Assembly: GCF_024508295.1 (NCBI RefSeq)
Contig: NZ_CP101990.1
Coordinates: 2,542,001 to 2,606,000 of the forward strand
DNA: 64,000 nt
Reading direction: 5' to 3'
Source: Aeromicrobium duanguangcaii
GTDB lineage: Bacteria > Actinomycetota > Actinomycetes > Propionibacteriales > Nocardioidaceae
The notes beneath the pieces were generated by a model. That model worked only from the letters and a program-made list of their open reading frames with translations, did not search any database and was not told the origin of the DNA. The position numbers were made by a program, and so were the translations under genes. Position 1 is the stretch's first letter. Every line of letters starts with the position of its first letter. This document shows, piece by piece, positions 8,578 through 17,398 of this stretch.

Positions 8578-9729
8578 GTGTCGGGACACGGCGAGGTTCT
8601 CGCGCTCTTCCGGCGGCACGGGCCGCTGACGAGGGCGCAGGTCGTCGAGCTGTCCGGACTCTCCCGCGCCACCGCCACGCACCGTCTCGAGGCGCTCGTC
8701 CAGGCCGGGCTCATCCGGCATGAGGCCGCGGATCGCAGCACGGGCGGCCGGCCCGCCAGTGTGTTCGACCTCGCCGAGAACCGCGGCAGCCTCCTGGTGG
8801 CCGACATCGGCAGCAGCCACGCGCGGTACGGCCTGGCCGACCTGGCCGGCCGTGTCCTGACCGCGCTCGACGACGACATCGCCATCGACGACGGGCCCGA
8901 CGCCGTCCTCTCCCGCGTGCTCGCCGCCTTCGACGCCCTCACGGCCGACGACGTGCCCCCGGTCCTCGGCGTGGCCATCGGCGTCCCGGGGCCCGTCGAC
9001 CATCGCACCGGACGCCTGGTCAGCCCGCCCACGATGATCGGCTGGGACGGGTACGACGTCGCCGCACCGATCAGCGAGCACATCACCGCACCGGTCGTGG
9101 TCGACAAGGACGCCAACCTGGTCGCCCTGGGCGTGCACCGTGCGCTGCGCTCCGAAGCCGTCCACGGCGCCGACGACCTGCTGGTCATCAAGGTCGGCAT
9201 GGGCATCGGCGCCGGCATCATCTCGCGCGGCCGGGTCCTGCACGGAGCGCGGGGCGGCGCCGGCGACCTCGGACACATCCCCCACGACGACGGGCCGAAG
9301 TGCCGGTGCGGCCAGCTCGGGTGCGCCGAGGCCTCGGCCGGCGCGTGGGCCATCGCCGCCCACCTGCGCGATCTCGGCCACAACGTCCGGACCTCCGCCG
9401 ACGTCGTCGCCCTGGCCCGAAGCGGCGACCGCGACGCACTCTCCAGCCTGCGCGACGCGGGCCGGCGCCTGGGCGACGTCGTCGTCGAGGCGGTCGGCGT
9501 GCTGAACCCCGCGATGGTCGTCGTGGGCGGCGACCTCGCCGAGGCCGGCGACCTGCTGGTCGACGGGGTGCGCGAGCGCGTCTTCGAGCGATCCCACCCG
9601 CTGGCCACCACCGATCTGTCGGTGATCGCCTCCCCCTTGGGCGCCGATGCGGGTCTGCTGGGCGCCGCCCAGATGGCCGCCGACGCCGCCCTCTCGCCCG
9701 AGCGCGTCGAGGTCCTCGTCGGCTCCTGA
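8578..9729 (+). CDS. ROK family transcriptional regulator
   Basis: 383-residue regulator of the NagC/XylR type. Residues 1-60 form a winged helix-turn-helix (LTRAQVVELSGLSRATATHR, then STGGRP as the wing). From residue 72 it has the ROK kinase-like fold: the DIGSS phosphate loop (76-80), GVPGPVD (136-141), and the zinc-binding cluster with His233 and CRCGQLGCAE (242-251). The catalytic-type aspartate is retained in DKDAN. The GTG at 8578 has a purine-rich GAAGGGGG a few bases upstream. Located immediately upstream of the transketolase-deoC-aldehyde dehydrogenase operon, it probably senses a sugar or sugar phosphate of deoxyribose catabolism and controls that operon (inference). A perfect palindrome directly downstream is a candidate target. 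Confidence 0.88.
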   Translation: MSGHGEVLALFRRHGPLTRAQVVELSGLSRATATHRLEALVQAGLIRHEAADRSTGGRPASVFDLAENRGSLLVADIGSSHARYGLADLAGRVLTALDDDIAIDDGPDAVLSRVLAAFDALTADDVPPVLGVAIGVPGPVDHRTGRLVSPPTMIGWDGYDVAAPISEHITAPVVVDKDANLVALGVHRALRSEAVHGADDLLVIKVGMGIGAGIISRGRVLHGARGGAGDLGHIPHDDGPKCRCGQLGCAEASAGAWAIAAHLRDLGHNVRTSADVVALARSGDRDALSSLRDAGRRLGDVVVEAVGVLNPAMVVVGGDLAEAGDLLVDGVRERVFERSHPLATTDLSVIASPLGADAGLLGAAQMAADAALSPERVEVLVGS

Positions 9730-9747
9730 CGCAGGCGCCCCAACGGG

Positions 9748-9771
9748 CTTTTGTGAAGCGTTAGACAAAAG
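9748..9771. promoter_or_regulatory. Inverted repeat overlapping the transketolase operon promoter
   Basis: CTTTTGT (9748-9754) and ACAAAAG (9765-9771) are perfect 7-bp arms separated by 10 nt. The site is strikingly A/T-rich for this genome. The right arm overlaps the likely -35 element, so a bound repressor would block the promoter. AT-rich palindromes are typical of ROK-family operators such as those of NagC and Mlc, which fits the regulator gene next to it. Confidence 0.65.
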
Positions 9772-9790
9772 ATGTTCGCCCGCCTACGGT
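9762..9790 (+). promoter_or_regulatory. Promoter of the transketolase-deoC-ALDH operon
   Basis: -35 TAGACA (9762-9767), 17-bp spacer, -10 TACGGT (9785-9790). The GTG start of the transketolase gene begins 6 nt after the -10, so transcription should begin at or within a base of the start codon. Confidence 0.65.
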
Positions 9791-9796
9791 GGACGG

Positions 9797-11905
9797 GTGG
9801 TTCCTTCCGAGTTCTCCTCCCCCGCGCCCGTGGACCGCTGGTCCGATCCGCTCGACTTCGAGGCCGTCCGCCACGCTCGCGTGCTGCCGCTGGACGTCGT
9901 CCAGGCCAAGGGCAACGGCCACGCCGGCACCGCCGTCAGCCTCACCCCCGCGCTCTACGTCCTGTTCCAGGAGTACCTGCGCCACGACCCCGCGCAGCCC
10001 GACTGGGCGGGCCGTGACCGGTTCGTCCTGTCGGCCGGACACACCAGCCTCTCGCTGTACCTGCAGCACTACCTGAGCGGCTACGGCCTCGAGCTGGACG
10101 ACCTCAAGAAGGCCCGCGCCCTCGGCAGCCTCACCCCGGGTCACCCCGAGTGGGGCCACACGCCGGGCGTCGAGACGACCACCGGCCCGCTCGGTCAGGG
10201 CGTCGGCAATGCTGTGGGCCTGGCGATGGCCGCGCGTCGCACCCACGCCCTGCTGCAGCCGGACACCGACCCCGAGGAGGGTCTGTTCCGGTACCGCACC
10301 TGGTGCGTCGCGGGCGACGGCTGCCTCTCGGAGGGCGTCTCGCAGGAGGCCTCGTCCCTGGCCGGCACGCTGGGCCTCGACGGTCTGATCCTGATCTGGG
10401 ACGACAACCGGATCTCGATCGAGGGCGACACCGCGATCGCGTTCACCGAGGACGTCGCCGGCCGCTACCGCTCGTACGGCTGGGAGGTCGTCGAGATCGA
10501 CGACGCCGAGGACCCCGCCGCGATCCGCGCCGGCTACGACGCCGCACTGGCCGTCACCGGCCGTCCCGTGTTCGTCCGGCTGCGCACGCGCATCGGCCAC
10601 CCGATGCCGACCGTCGGCGGCACCGCCGGTGCCCACTCCGGTGCTCCGGGCGAGGCCGAGGTCGCCGCCACGAAGGTCGCGCTGGGCCTCGATCCCGAGC
10701 AGCACTTCGTCATGCCGCAGGACGCTCTCGACCACGCCCGTCGCGTGCGTGAGCGCGGCGCGCGGGCACGCGAGCAGTGGCAGGAGCAGTACGACGCGTG
10801 GCGCGCGGCCGATCGCGAGCACGCCCTGCTGCACGACCTCATGCGCGAGCGCGACGTGACGCCGCAGGCCCGCGAATTGCTGGCCGCGCTGCGCGCCACG
10901 CCGCAGGCCAAGGCCACCCGCGTCGCCAGCGGCGCCGTCCTCAACGAGATCGCTCCGGAGCTGCCCTGGCTGTGGGGCGGCTCGGCCGACCTCGCCGAGA
11001 CCAACAACGTCGCGATCGCCGGGGTGCGCAGCTTCACCCCGACCGAGTACGACGGCGATGAGTGGCCCGGCGGCCCCGACGGCACGCTGGTCCACTTCGG
11101 CATCCGCGAGCACGCGATGGGCGCGATCCTCAACGGCATCGCCCTCAGCGGCTACTCGCACCCGTTCGGCGCGACCTTCTTCGTCTTCTCGGACTACATG
11201 CGCCCGTCGGTGCGGCTCGCCGCCCTCATGGGCCTGCCCGTCACCTACGTCTGGACGCACGACTCGGTCGCCGTCGGCGAGGACGGCCCGACCCACCAGC
11301 CGGTCGAGCACCTGTGGGCGCACCGCGCGATCCCGGGCTTGGACGTCGTCCGTCCGGCCGACTGGGTCGAGACGGTCGACGCGTGGACGCGGGCGCTGAC
11401 CAGCGACCGTCCGACCGCCCTCGTCCTCAGCCGCCAGGGTGTCCCCGTCGTGGGTGACGCCGTCCCCGCCGACCAGGGCGCCCGCCGCGGCGCCTACGTC
11501 CTGGCCGACACCGACGGCACCGCGGACGCGATCATCATCGCCACCGGCTCCGAGGTCGGCCTGGCGATGCAGGCTCGCGAGGCGCTCGCCGCCGAGGGCC
11601 TCGCCGTGCGCGTCGTCTCGGCGCCGTGCCTGGAGTGGTTCGAGGAGCAGGACCTCGCCTACCGCGAGTCCGTCCTGCCCCGCTCGATCACCGCCCGGGT
11701 CAGCGTCGAGGCCGGCACCGCCACCGGCTGGTACCGCTACGTCGGGACGAACGGTGAGATAGTGAGCGTCGAGGAATTCGGTGCCAGTGGTGCCGGTGAT
11801 CTCGTGCTCGCCGAGCGCGGCATCACCCTCGACGCGGTCGTCGGTGCCGTGCACCGTACGCTCGCCACCGTCCGCGAGGACCCCAAGGAGGAGACCGCCC
11901 GATGA
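9797..11905 (+). CDS. tkt: Transketolase
   Basis: 702-residue thiamine-diphosphate enzyme moving two-carbon units between sugar phosphates. Visible features are the [12 protein letters not shown]-terminal substrate motif, [20 protein letters not shown], the cofactor-binding GDG...N motif (GDGCLSEG near residue 173 with the downstream DDN) and the catalytic glutamate in GIREHAMG (Glu438). Length is normal. The start at 9797 is chosen because the frame upstream overlaps the ROK gene and the operator. It is the first gene of an operon with deoC and two dehydrogenase-family genes, so it may be a dedicated paralogue that channels glyceraldehyde-3-phosphate from deoxyribose into the pentose pathway, rather than the housekeeping copy; the window cannot settle this. 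Confidence 0.92.
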   Translation: MVPSEFSSPAPVDRWSDPLDFEAVRHARVLPLDVVQAKGNGHAGTAVSLTPALYVLFQEYLRHDPAQPDWAGRDRFVLSAGHTSLSLYLQHYLSGYGLELDDLKKARALGSLTPGHPEWGHTPGVETTTGPLGQGVGNAVGLAMAARRTHALLQPDTDPEEGLFRYRTWCVAGDGCLSEGVSQEASSLAGTLGLDGLILIWDDNRISIEGDTAIAFTEDVAGRYRSYGWEVVEIDDAEDPAAIRAGYDAALAVTGRPVFVRLRTRIGHPMPTVGGTAGAHSGAPGEAEVAATKVALGLDPEQHFVMPQDALDHARRVRERGARAREQWQEQYDAWRAADREHALLHDLMRERDVTPQARELLAALRATPQAKATRVASGAVLNEIAPELPWLWGGSADLAETNNVAIAGVRSFTPTEYDGDEWPGGPDGTLVHFGIREHAMGAILNGIALSGYSHPFGATFFVFSDYMRPSVRLAALMGLPVTYVWTHDSVAVGEDGPTHQPVEHLWAHRAIPGLDVVRPADWVETVDAWTRALTSDRPTALVLSRQGVPVVGDAVPADQGARRGAYVLADTDGTADAIIIATGSEVGLAMQAREALAAEGLAVRVVSAPCLEWFEEQDLAYRESVLPRSITARVSVEAGTATGWYRYVGTNGEIVSVEEFGASGAGDLVLAERGITLDAVVGAVHRTLATVREDPKEETAR

Positions 11906-12807
11906 GCAAGACCCTGATCGCCGGCCTGGATCGCCTGCCCGGCGTGGACAAGGTCGGACTCGAGGCCCGCGCGGCCCAGCTGGCCAGCCGCTCGATCAAG
12001 ACCACGTCGAAGCAGTGGGCGATCGACCTGGCGATCTCGATGGTCGACCTGACGACCCTCGAGGGCGCCGACTCCCCCGGCAAGGTGCGCGCGCTGGCCG
12101 CCAAGGCGCTGCGCCCCGATCCCACCGACCCGTCGTGCCCCCGCGCCGCCGCCGTGTGCGTCTACGGCGACATGGCCGGGTACGTCCGCGAGGTCGTCGG
12201 CGACCAGGTGCACGTCGCCGCCGTCGCGACCGCGTTCCCGTCGGGCCGCGCGTCGCTGGAGGTCAAGCTGGCCGACACCGCCGCCGCCGTCGAGAACGGC
12301 GCCGACGAGATCGACATGGTCATCGACCGGGGCGCCTTCCTGTCCGGCGACCTGGCCACCGTCCACGACCAGATCGTGGCGGTCAAGGAGGCCTGCGGCT
12401 CGGCCCACCTCAAGGTCATCCTCGAGACCGGCGAGCTGCAGACGTACGACAACGTCCGTCGCGCGTCGTGGCTGGCGATGGACGCCGGCGCCGACTTCAT
12501 CAAGACGAGCACCGGCAAGATCCAGCCGGCGGCCACCCTGCCCGTGACGCTGCTGATGCTCGAGGCCGTGCGCGACTACCGCATCGCCACCGGACGCCAG
12601 GTGGGCGTCAAGCCCGCCGGCGGCATCCGCACCACCAAGGACGCCATCAAGTACCTCGTCGTGGTCAACGAGATCGCCGGCGAGGACTGGCTCGACCCGG
12701 ACTGGTTCCGCTTCGGGGCGTCGTCGCTGCTCAACGACCTGCTCATGCAACGCCAGAAGATGCTCACCGGCCGGTACTCCGGCCCCGACTACGTGACCCT
12801 GGACTGA
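11902..12807 (+). CDS. deoC: Deoxyribose-phosphate aldolase
   Basis: 301-residue class I aldolase that splits 2-deoxyribose-5-phosphate into glyceraldehyde-3-phosphate and acetaldehyde. The Schiff-base lysine is in ADFIKTSTGK (Lys201), and the second catalytic lysine in VGVKPAGGI (Lys237); ENGADEIDMVI and KVILETG are also family landmarks. The length matches the longer DeoC branch (about 300-330) with an extended N-terminus, not the 220-residue type. Its ATG overlaps the transketolase stop by 4 nt. The aldehyde dehydrogenase downstream would remove the acetaldehyde product. Confidence 0.95.
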   Translation: MSKTLIAGLDRLPGVDKVGLEARAAQLASRSIKTTSKQWAIDLAISMVDLTTLEGADSPGKVRALAAKALRPDPTDPSCPRAAAVCVYGDMAGYVREVVGDQVHVAAVATAFPSGRASLEVKLADTAAAVENGADEIDMVIDRGAFLSGDLATVHDQIVAVKEACGSAHLKVILETGELQTYDNVRRASWLAMDAGADFIKTSTGKIQPAATLPVTLLMLEAVRDYRIATGRQVGVKPAGGIRTTKDAIKYLVVVNEIAGEDWLDPDWFRFGASSLLNDLLMQRQKMLTGRYSGPDYVTLD

Positions 12808-12811
12808 TCCC

Positions 12812-14251
12812 ATGCCCAAGTTCGAATACGCACCCGCGCCGGAGTCGCGCTCGATCGTCGATCTCGCCGCGAGCTACGGCCTGTTCATCGACGGTGAGTT
12901 CACCGACGGCGGAGGCACGTCCTTCAAGACCGTGAACCCGGCGACCGAGGAGGTCCTGGCCGAGGTGGCCGAGGCCGACGAGGCCGACGTCGACCGCGCC
13001 GTCCGCGCCGCTCGTACCGCCTACGAGAAGGTCTGGGGCCCCATGCCCGGCCGCGAGCGCGCCAAGTACCTGTTCCGGATCGCGCGCATCCTGGCCGAGC
13101 GCAGCCGTGAGTTCGCCGTCCTCGAGACGCTCGACAACGGCAAGCCGATCAGGGAGTCGCGCGACGTCGACGTGCCCCTCGTGTCGCAGTGGTTCTTCTA
13201 CCACGCCGGCTGGGCCGACAAGCTCGATCACGCGGGCCTCGGCCCGAACCCGCGCCCGCTGGGCGTCGCCGCGCAGGTCATCCCGTGGAACTTCCCGCTG
13301 CTGATGCTGGCGTGGAAGGTCGCGCCCGCGCTGGCCGCCGGCAACACCGTGGTGCTCAAGCCCGCCGAGACCACCCCGCTGACGGCACTGCTGTTCGCGG
13401 ACGTGTGCCGTCAGGCCGAGCTGCCCGCCGGTGTCGTCAACATCGTCACCGGCGCCGGCGAGACCGGCCGCCTGCTGGTGTCGCACCCCGACGTGAACAA
13501 GGTGGCCTTCACCGGCTCCACCCCGGTCGGGCGCGAGATCGCCCGCACGGTCGCCGGCACGGACAAGCACCTCACCCTCGAGCTCGGCGGCAAGGCCGCC
13601 AACATCGTCTTCGAGGACGCGCCCATGGACCAGGCCATCGAGGGCATCGTCCGCGGCATCTTCTTCAACCAGGGCCACGTCTGCTGCGCGGGCTCGCGCC
13701 TGCTGGTGCAGGAGAGCGTCGCCGAGGAGGTCCTCGAGCGGCTCAAGGCCCGCATGGCCACGCTGCGCCTGGGCGATCCGCTCGACAAGAACACCGACGT
13801 GGGCGCGATCAACTCGGCCGAGCAGCTGGGCCGCATCCGCGACCTGGCCGCCGCCGGCGACGAGGAGGGCGCCACCCGCTGGAGCGCCCCGTGCGAGCTT
13901 CCCGACCGCGGCTTCTGGTACGCCCCGACGATCTTCACCGGCGTCACGCAGGCCCACCGCATCGCCCGCGAGGAGATCTTCGGCCCGGTGCTGTCGGTGC
14001 TGACCTTCCGGACCCCGGCCGAGGCCGTCGAGAAGGCCAACAACACGCCGTTCGGCCTCTCGGCCGGCGTCTGGACCGAGAAGGGCTCGCGGATCCTCGC
14101 GATCGCCGACCAGCTGCGCGCCGGTGTGGTCTGGGCCAACACGTTCAACCAGTTCGACCCCGCCTCGCCGTTCGGCGGGTACAAGGAGTCCGGCTACGGA
14201 CGCGAGGGCGGCCGGCACGGGCTGGCCTCCTACCTGGAGGGAAGCAAGTGA
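12812..14251 (+). CDS. Aldehyde dehydrogenase (NAD-dependent), likely acetaldehyde-oxidising
   Basis: 479-residue full-length ALDH-superfamily enzyme. Present are the NAD-binding PWNFPLLM and KPAETTPL, the FTGST glycine motif, the general base in LELGG (Glu257), the catalytic cysteine in GHVCCAGS (Cys291), and the EEIFGPV and SPFGGYKESG C-terminal motifs. It starts 4 bp after the deoC stop codon, so the natural substrate is probably acetaldehyde from DeoC (inference). The start of the next gene overlaps its stop, linking it to a truncated homologue. Confidence 0.92.
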   Translation: MPKFEYAPAPESRSIVDLAASYGLFIDGEFTDGGGTSFKTVNPATEEVLAEVAEADEADVDRAVRAARTAYEKVWGPMPGRERAKYLFRIARILAERSREFAVLETLDNGKPIRESRDVDVPLVSQWFFYHAGWADKLDHAGLGPNPRPLGVAAQVIPWNFPLLMLAWKVAPALAAGNTVVLKPAETTPLTALLFADVCRQAELPAGVVNIVTGAGETGRLLVSHPDVNKVAFTGSTPVGREIARTVAGTDKHLTLELGGKAANIVFEDAPMDQAIEGIVRGIFFNQGHVCCAGSRLLVQESVAEEVLERLKARMATLRLGDPLDKNTDVGAINSAEQLGRIRDLAAAGDEEGATRWSAPCELPDRGFWYAPTIFTGVTQAHRIAREEIFGPVLSVLTFRTPAEAVEKANNTPFGLSAGVWTEKGSRILAIADQLRAGVVWANTFNQFDPASPFGGYKESGYGREGGRHGLASYLEGSK

Positions 14252-15102
14252 GCGACCGACTCGACGTCCGCAAGACCTACAAGCTGTTCATCGGCGGGGC
14301 GTTCCCCCGCTCGGAGTCCGGCCGCACCTACGAGGTGACCGCCTCGGACGGCCGCTTCCTGGCCAACGCCTCGAAGGCCTCGCGCAAGGACGGCCGCGAC
14401 GCGGTCTCGGCCGCGCGCAAGGCGTTCGGCGGTTGGTCCAAGCGCACCCCGTACAACCGGGGCCAGATCCTCTACCGCGTCGCCGAGGTCCTCGAGGGCC
14501 GGCGCGACCAGCTGGTCGCCGAGGTCCGCGCCGCCGAGGGCGTGACCGAGAAGCAGGCGAACGCGTCCGTGGACGCCGCCGTGGACACCTGGGTCTGGTA
14601 CGCCGGCTGGGCCGACAAGCTCTCGCAGGTGACGGGCAACGCCAACCAGGTCAACGGGCCGTTCTTCAACCTGACCTCCCCCGAGCCGACGGGCGTCGTG
14701 GTGATCGCCGCGCCGCAGCAGTCGTCGCTGCTCGGCCTGGTCGAGGTGCTGGCACCCGTGCTGCTCTCGGGCAACACCGCCGTGGTGATCTCGTCGTTCG
14801 AGCGCCCGCTGCCGGCCATCACGCTGTCGGAGATCCTCTCGACGTCCGACGTGCCCGGCGGCGTCGTCAACATGCTCACCGGTGACATCGCCGAGATCGG
14901 ACCGTGGCTCGCCGCGCACCTGGACGTCAACGCGCTCGACCTGACCGGCGTCGACGACGCCGACGTGGCACGTGACCTCGAGGCCGAGGCCGCCGTGAAC
15001 CTCAAGCGCGTCCTGCGACCGGGCACCCCCACGGCCCAGTCGCTGCAGCGGATCACGCCGTTCCTGGAGCACAAGACCGTCTGGCACCCGATCGGCGTCT
15101 GA
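14248..15102 (+). CDS. Truncated aldehyde dehydrogenase-like protein lacking catalytic domain
   Basis: 284-residue homologue of the N-terminal, NAD-binding half of aldehyde dehydrogenases. It aligns by eye with the preceding enzyme from KLFIGGAF to about VNMLTGD, then ends shortly after the position of the FTGST motif. The catalytic cysteine, the LELGG glutamate and all C-terminal oligomerisation motifs are absent; in the half that remains, PWNFPL has become APQQSS and the cofactor-contacting lysine of KPAE is replaced (ISSFER). There is no frameshift remnant downstream, and codon use is normal, so this looks like a maintained pseudoenzyme. The GTG start overlaps the stop of the full-length gene (GTGA), favouring equimolar production and a possible heteromeric complex. 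An earlier in-frame start inside the previous gene is not credible. Confidence 0.82.
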   Translation: MSDRLDVRKTYKLFIGGAFPRSESGRTYEVTASDGRFLANASKASRKDGRDAVSAARKAFGGWSKRTPYNRGQILYRVAEVLEGRRDQLVAEVRAAEGVTEKQANASVDAAVDTWVWYAGWADKLSQVTGNANQVNGPFFNLTSPEPTGVVVIAAPQQSSLLGLVEVLAPVLLSGNTAVVISSFERPLPAITLSEILSTSDVPGGVVNMLTGDIAEIGPWLAAHLDVNALDLTGVDDADVARDLEAEAAVNLKRVLRPGTPTAQSLQRITPFLEHKTVWHPIGV

Positions 15103-15145
15103 CCACCCGTCTGACCAGCCCGTTCGCCTCGATACGCTGGAGTCC

Positions 15146-15718
15146 ATGCCGCACGTCGTGATCCTGGCCGGTCCCTCCGGTTCGGGGAAGTCCCACCTTT
15201 CCGAGCGGCTCGGGTGGACGGTGCTGCGGCTGGACGACTTCTACCATCCCGCCGACCACCCCGAGCTGCCGCTGAGCACGCTCGGCATCGCCGACTGGGA
15301 CCACCCCGGCTCGTGGGACCGCGCGGCGGCCATGCGGGCCATCAACGAGCTGTGCACCATGGGCCGCACGCAGGTGCCGGTCTACGACATCTCGGTCAGT
15401 CGCGCCACGGGCACGCGCGAGGTCGTCCTGACCGGTGACCGGTTCATCGCCGAGGGCCTGTTCGCGACCGAGATCATCGACGACTGCCGCGAGGCGGGCG
15501 TGCTCGACGCGGCCATCTGCCTGACCCGGCCACGCCCGCTCGTGTTCGCCCTGCGATTGGCGCGCGACCTGCGCGAGTCGCGCAAGCCCCCGGTGACCCT
15601 GGTCCGCCGAGGCTGGCGACTCATGAAGGACCAGCCACGCGTCATCGCCGAGGCTGTCGCGGCGGGCTGCGTGCCGATGCACCCCCGGCAGGCGTACCGC
15701 GCCCTCACCTCCCGCTAA
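15146..15718 (+). CDS. udk: Uridine kinase-like P-loop kinase
   Basis: 190-residue NTP-dependent kinase with a Walker A motif GPSGSGKS at residues 9-16, the LDDFYHPADHPE segment typical of uridine kinases, WDHPGSWD (the substrate-binding strand), VPVYDIS and a lid region with FIAEGLFA. It would phosphorylate uridine or cytidine to the monophosphate, salvaging nucleosides that escape phosphorolysis. The ATG is preceded by TACGCT at 15133-15138 with 7 nt between, a leaderless arrangement, so it is transcribed apart from the ALDH operon that ends 43 bp upstream. It is shorter than the Escherichia coli enzyme (213) and belongs to the actinobacterial branch; exact substrate is inferred. Confidence 0.8.
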   Translation: MPHVVILAGPSGSGKSHLSERLGWTVLRLDDFYHPADHPELPLSTLGIADWDHPGSWDRAAAMRAINELCTMGRTQVPVYDISVSRATGTREVVLTGDRFIAEGLFATEIIDDCREAGVLDAAICLTRPRPLVFALRLARDLRESRKPPVTLVRRGWRLMKDQPRVIAEAVAAGCVPMHPRQAYRALTSR

Positions 15719-15721
15719 GCC

Positions 15722-15780
15722 AGATTTGCTCCCAAACTCACCTTTCAGAGGGTCTGAAAGGTGGAAATGGGAGCAAATCT
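15722..15780. repeat. Dispersed palindromic element, copy 1
   Basis: Outer arms AGATTTGCTCCCA / TGGGAGCAAATCT (13 bp, perfect) and inner arms CACCTTTCAGA / TCTGAAAGGTG (11 bp, perfect) enclose a 3-nt loop, with 4-nt bulges (AACT/GAAA) between them. It begins 4 bp after the uridine kinase stop and lies between convergent genes, so it could act as a bidirectional terminator. A diverged copy with the same nested design is at 37922-37986, which marks it as a repeated element rather than a private terminator. Confidence 0.85.
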
Positions 15781-15799
15781 CGGGGCTGGAGGGATCCGG

Positions 15800-16885
15800 T
15801 CAGTCGACCTGGGCGGCGAACCCCGGCTTGATGACGTCGTTGATGAGCGTGAGGCGCTCGTCGAAGGGCAGGAAGGCGCTCTTCATCGCGTTGACGGTGA
15901 ACCAGCGCAGGTCGCCCAGGCTGTAGCCGAACGCGTCGGTCAGCAGGTTCATCTCGCGGCCGATCGAGGTGCCGCTCATGAGGCGGTTGTCGCTGTTGAT
16001 CGTGACGCGGAAGCCCAGCTCGGCCAGCGGACCGATCGGGTGATCGGCGATCGACGTCATGCCGGGCACCGCGCTGGTCTGCAGGTTCGACGAGGGGCAC
16101 ATCTCCAGTGGGATGCGCCGGTCGCGGATGTAGGAGGCCAGCCGGCCCAGGTGCGCCGAGGGCGTCGCCGTGAAGTCGATGTCGTCGACGATCCGCACGC
16201 CGTGACCGAGCCGGTCGGCGCCGCAGCGCTGCACCGCCTGCCAGATCGACGGCAGGCCGAACGCCTCGCCGGCGTGGATCGTGAAGTGCATGTTCTCGCG
16301 GCGCAGGTACTCGAAGGCCTCGAGGTGCAGGATCGGCGGGAAGCCGTCCTCGGCGCCGGCGATGTCGAAGCCGAAGACCCCGCGATCGCGGTACTCGACG
16401 GCGACCTTGGCGATCTCGAGACCCCGCGTGGCGTGGCGCATCGCCGTGAGCAGCTGCCCCACGACCATCGTGCCGCCCTGCGCCTGCACCAGAGCGATGC
16501 CCTCGTCGATGCCGGACTGAACGGCCTCGACGGTCTCCTCGATCGAGAGGCCGGCTCCCTGGTGCTGCTCGGGGGCCCAGCGCAGCTCGGCGTAGACCAC
16601 GCCGTCGGCCGCCAGATCGAGCACGGCCTCGCGCGCGACCCGAGCGAGGTCCTCGGGCCGCTGCATGACCGCGGTCGTGTGCTGGAACGTCTCGAGGTAG
16701 CGCTCCAGAGAGCCGGACGAGGACGCCTCCTCGAACCAGGCGCCCAGCGTCTCGGGCGCGGCCGGGAGGTCGTGGCCGATCTCGAGCGCGATCTCGGCGA
16801 CCGTCTCGGGCCGCACGCCACCGTCGAGGTGCTCGTGCAGCGCGACCTTGGGGACTGCGGCGATCTGCTCCGTCGTGGCCCTCAC
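15800..16885 (-). CDS. add: Adenosine deaminase
   Basis: 361-residue zinc amidohydrolase converting (deoxy)adenosine to (deoxy)inosine, which then feeds purine nucleoside phosphorylase. Metal-binding and catalytic motifs are in the right order: HEHLDGG (His17, His19), [32 protein letters not shown] and NSDN. Length is typical for bacterial ADA. The GTG start lies one base after the stop of the MaoC-like gene, so the two form a two-gene operon. The 3' end faces the uridine kinase gene across a long palindrome. Confidence 0.95.
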   Translation of the reverse strand: MRATTEQIAAVPKVALHEHLDGGVRPETVAEIALEIGHDLPAAPETLGAWFEEASSSGSLERYLETFQHTTAVMQRPEDLARVAREAVLDLAADGVVYAELRWAPEQHQGAGLSIEETVEAVQSGIDEGIALVQAQGGTMVVGQLLTAMRHATRGLEIAKVAVEYRDRGVFGFDIAGAEDGFPPILHLEAFEYLRRENMHFTIHAGEAFGLPSIWQAVQRCGADRLGHGVRIVDDIDFTATPSAHLGRLASYIRDRRIPLEMCPSSNLQTSAVPGMTSIADHPIGPLAELGFRVTINSDNRLMSGTSIGREMNLLTDAFGYSLGDLRWFTVNAMKSAFLPFDERLTLINDVIKPGFAAQVD

Positions 16886-16886
16886 G

Positions 16887-17342
16887 TCAGGCGTCCATCA
16901 GCAGGGTGACGGTCTCGGCGATGCAGGCAGGCTTCGGGCTGCCCTCGATCTCGACGGTGTGCTGCAAGGTCACCTGCTGTCCTTTCTCGATGTCCTGGAC
17001 TTCCAACACCTCGACGCGCAGGCGCACCTTGGAGTTGACCAGCACGGGGGCCATGAAGCGCACCCGGTTGAGGCCGTAGTTGACGCGGGCGCGGTCGCCG
17101 GCGAACGCGAAGACGGAGGCGCCGAGGAACGGCAGCAGCGACAACGTGAGGTAACCGTGGGCGATCGTCGCTCCGAACGGGCCCTCGGCCGCGCGCTCGG
17201 GGTCGACATGGATCCACTGGCGGTCGCCGGTCGCGTCGGCGAACATGTCGATGCGGTCCTGGTGGATCTCGGTCCACCGACTGACGCCCAGCTCGCTCCC
17301 GGCCGCAGCGGCGATCTCGTCTCTGTCGTTCAGGATGCGCAT
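16887..17342 (-). CDS. MaoC family hydratase (R-specific enoyl-CoA hydratase-like)
   Basis: 151-residue single hot-dog domain. It contains the MaoC signature [18 protein letters not shown] (about residues 34-51), with the Asp/His pair of the hydratase dyad (D-x4-H as in DRQWIH), then [16 protein letters not shown] and the NYGLNRVRF strand. Such proteins hydrate trans-2-enoyl-CoA thioesters. ATG at 17342 is preceded by TAGGTT (17350-17355) with a 7-nt gap, so it probably has its own leaderless promoter. It heads a two-gene unit with adenosine deaminase, a combination with no obvious metabolic logic; the substrate is unknown. Confidence 0.85.
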   Translation of the reverse strand: MRILNDRDEIAAAAGSELGVSRWTEIHQDRIDMFADATGDRQWIHVDPERAAEGPFGATIAHGYLTLSLLPFLGASVFAFAGDRARVNYGLNRVRFMAPVLVNSKVRLRVEVLEVQDIEKGQQVTLQHTVEIEGSPKPACIAETVTLLMDA

Positions 17343-17398
17343 GGCACCGAACCTACCGTGTCGCCGACGTCACACGGCCACCGCTCAGGCGGCCTCAC

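Noticed and set aside
9761..11854. 697-codon open frame antisense to transketolase
   Set aside because: Antisense shadow without a ribosome-binding site or known motifs; transketolase motifs are complete on the plus strand.
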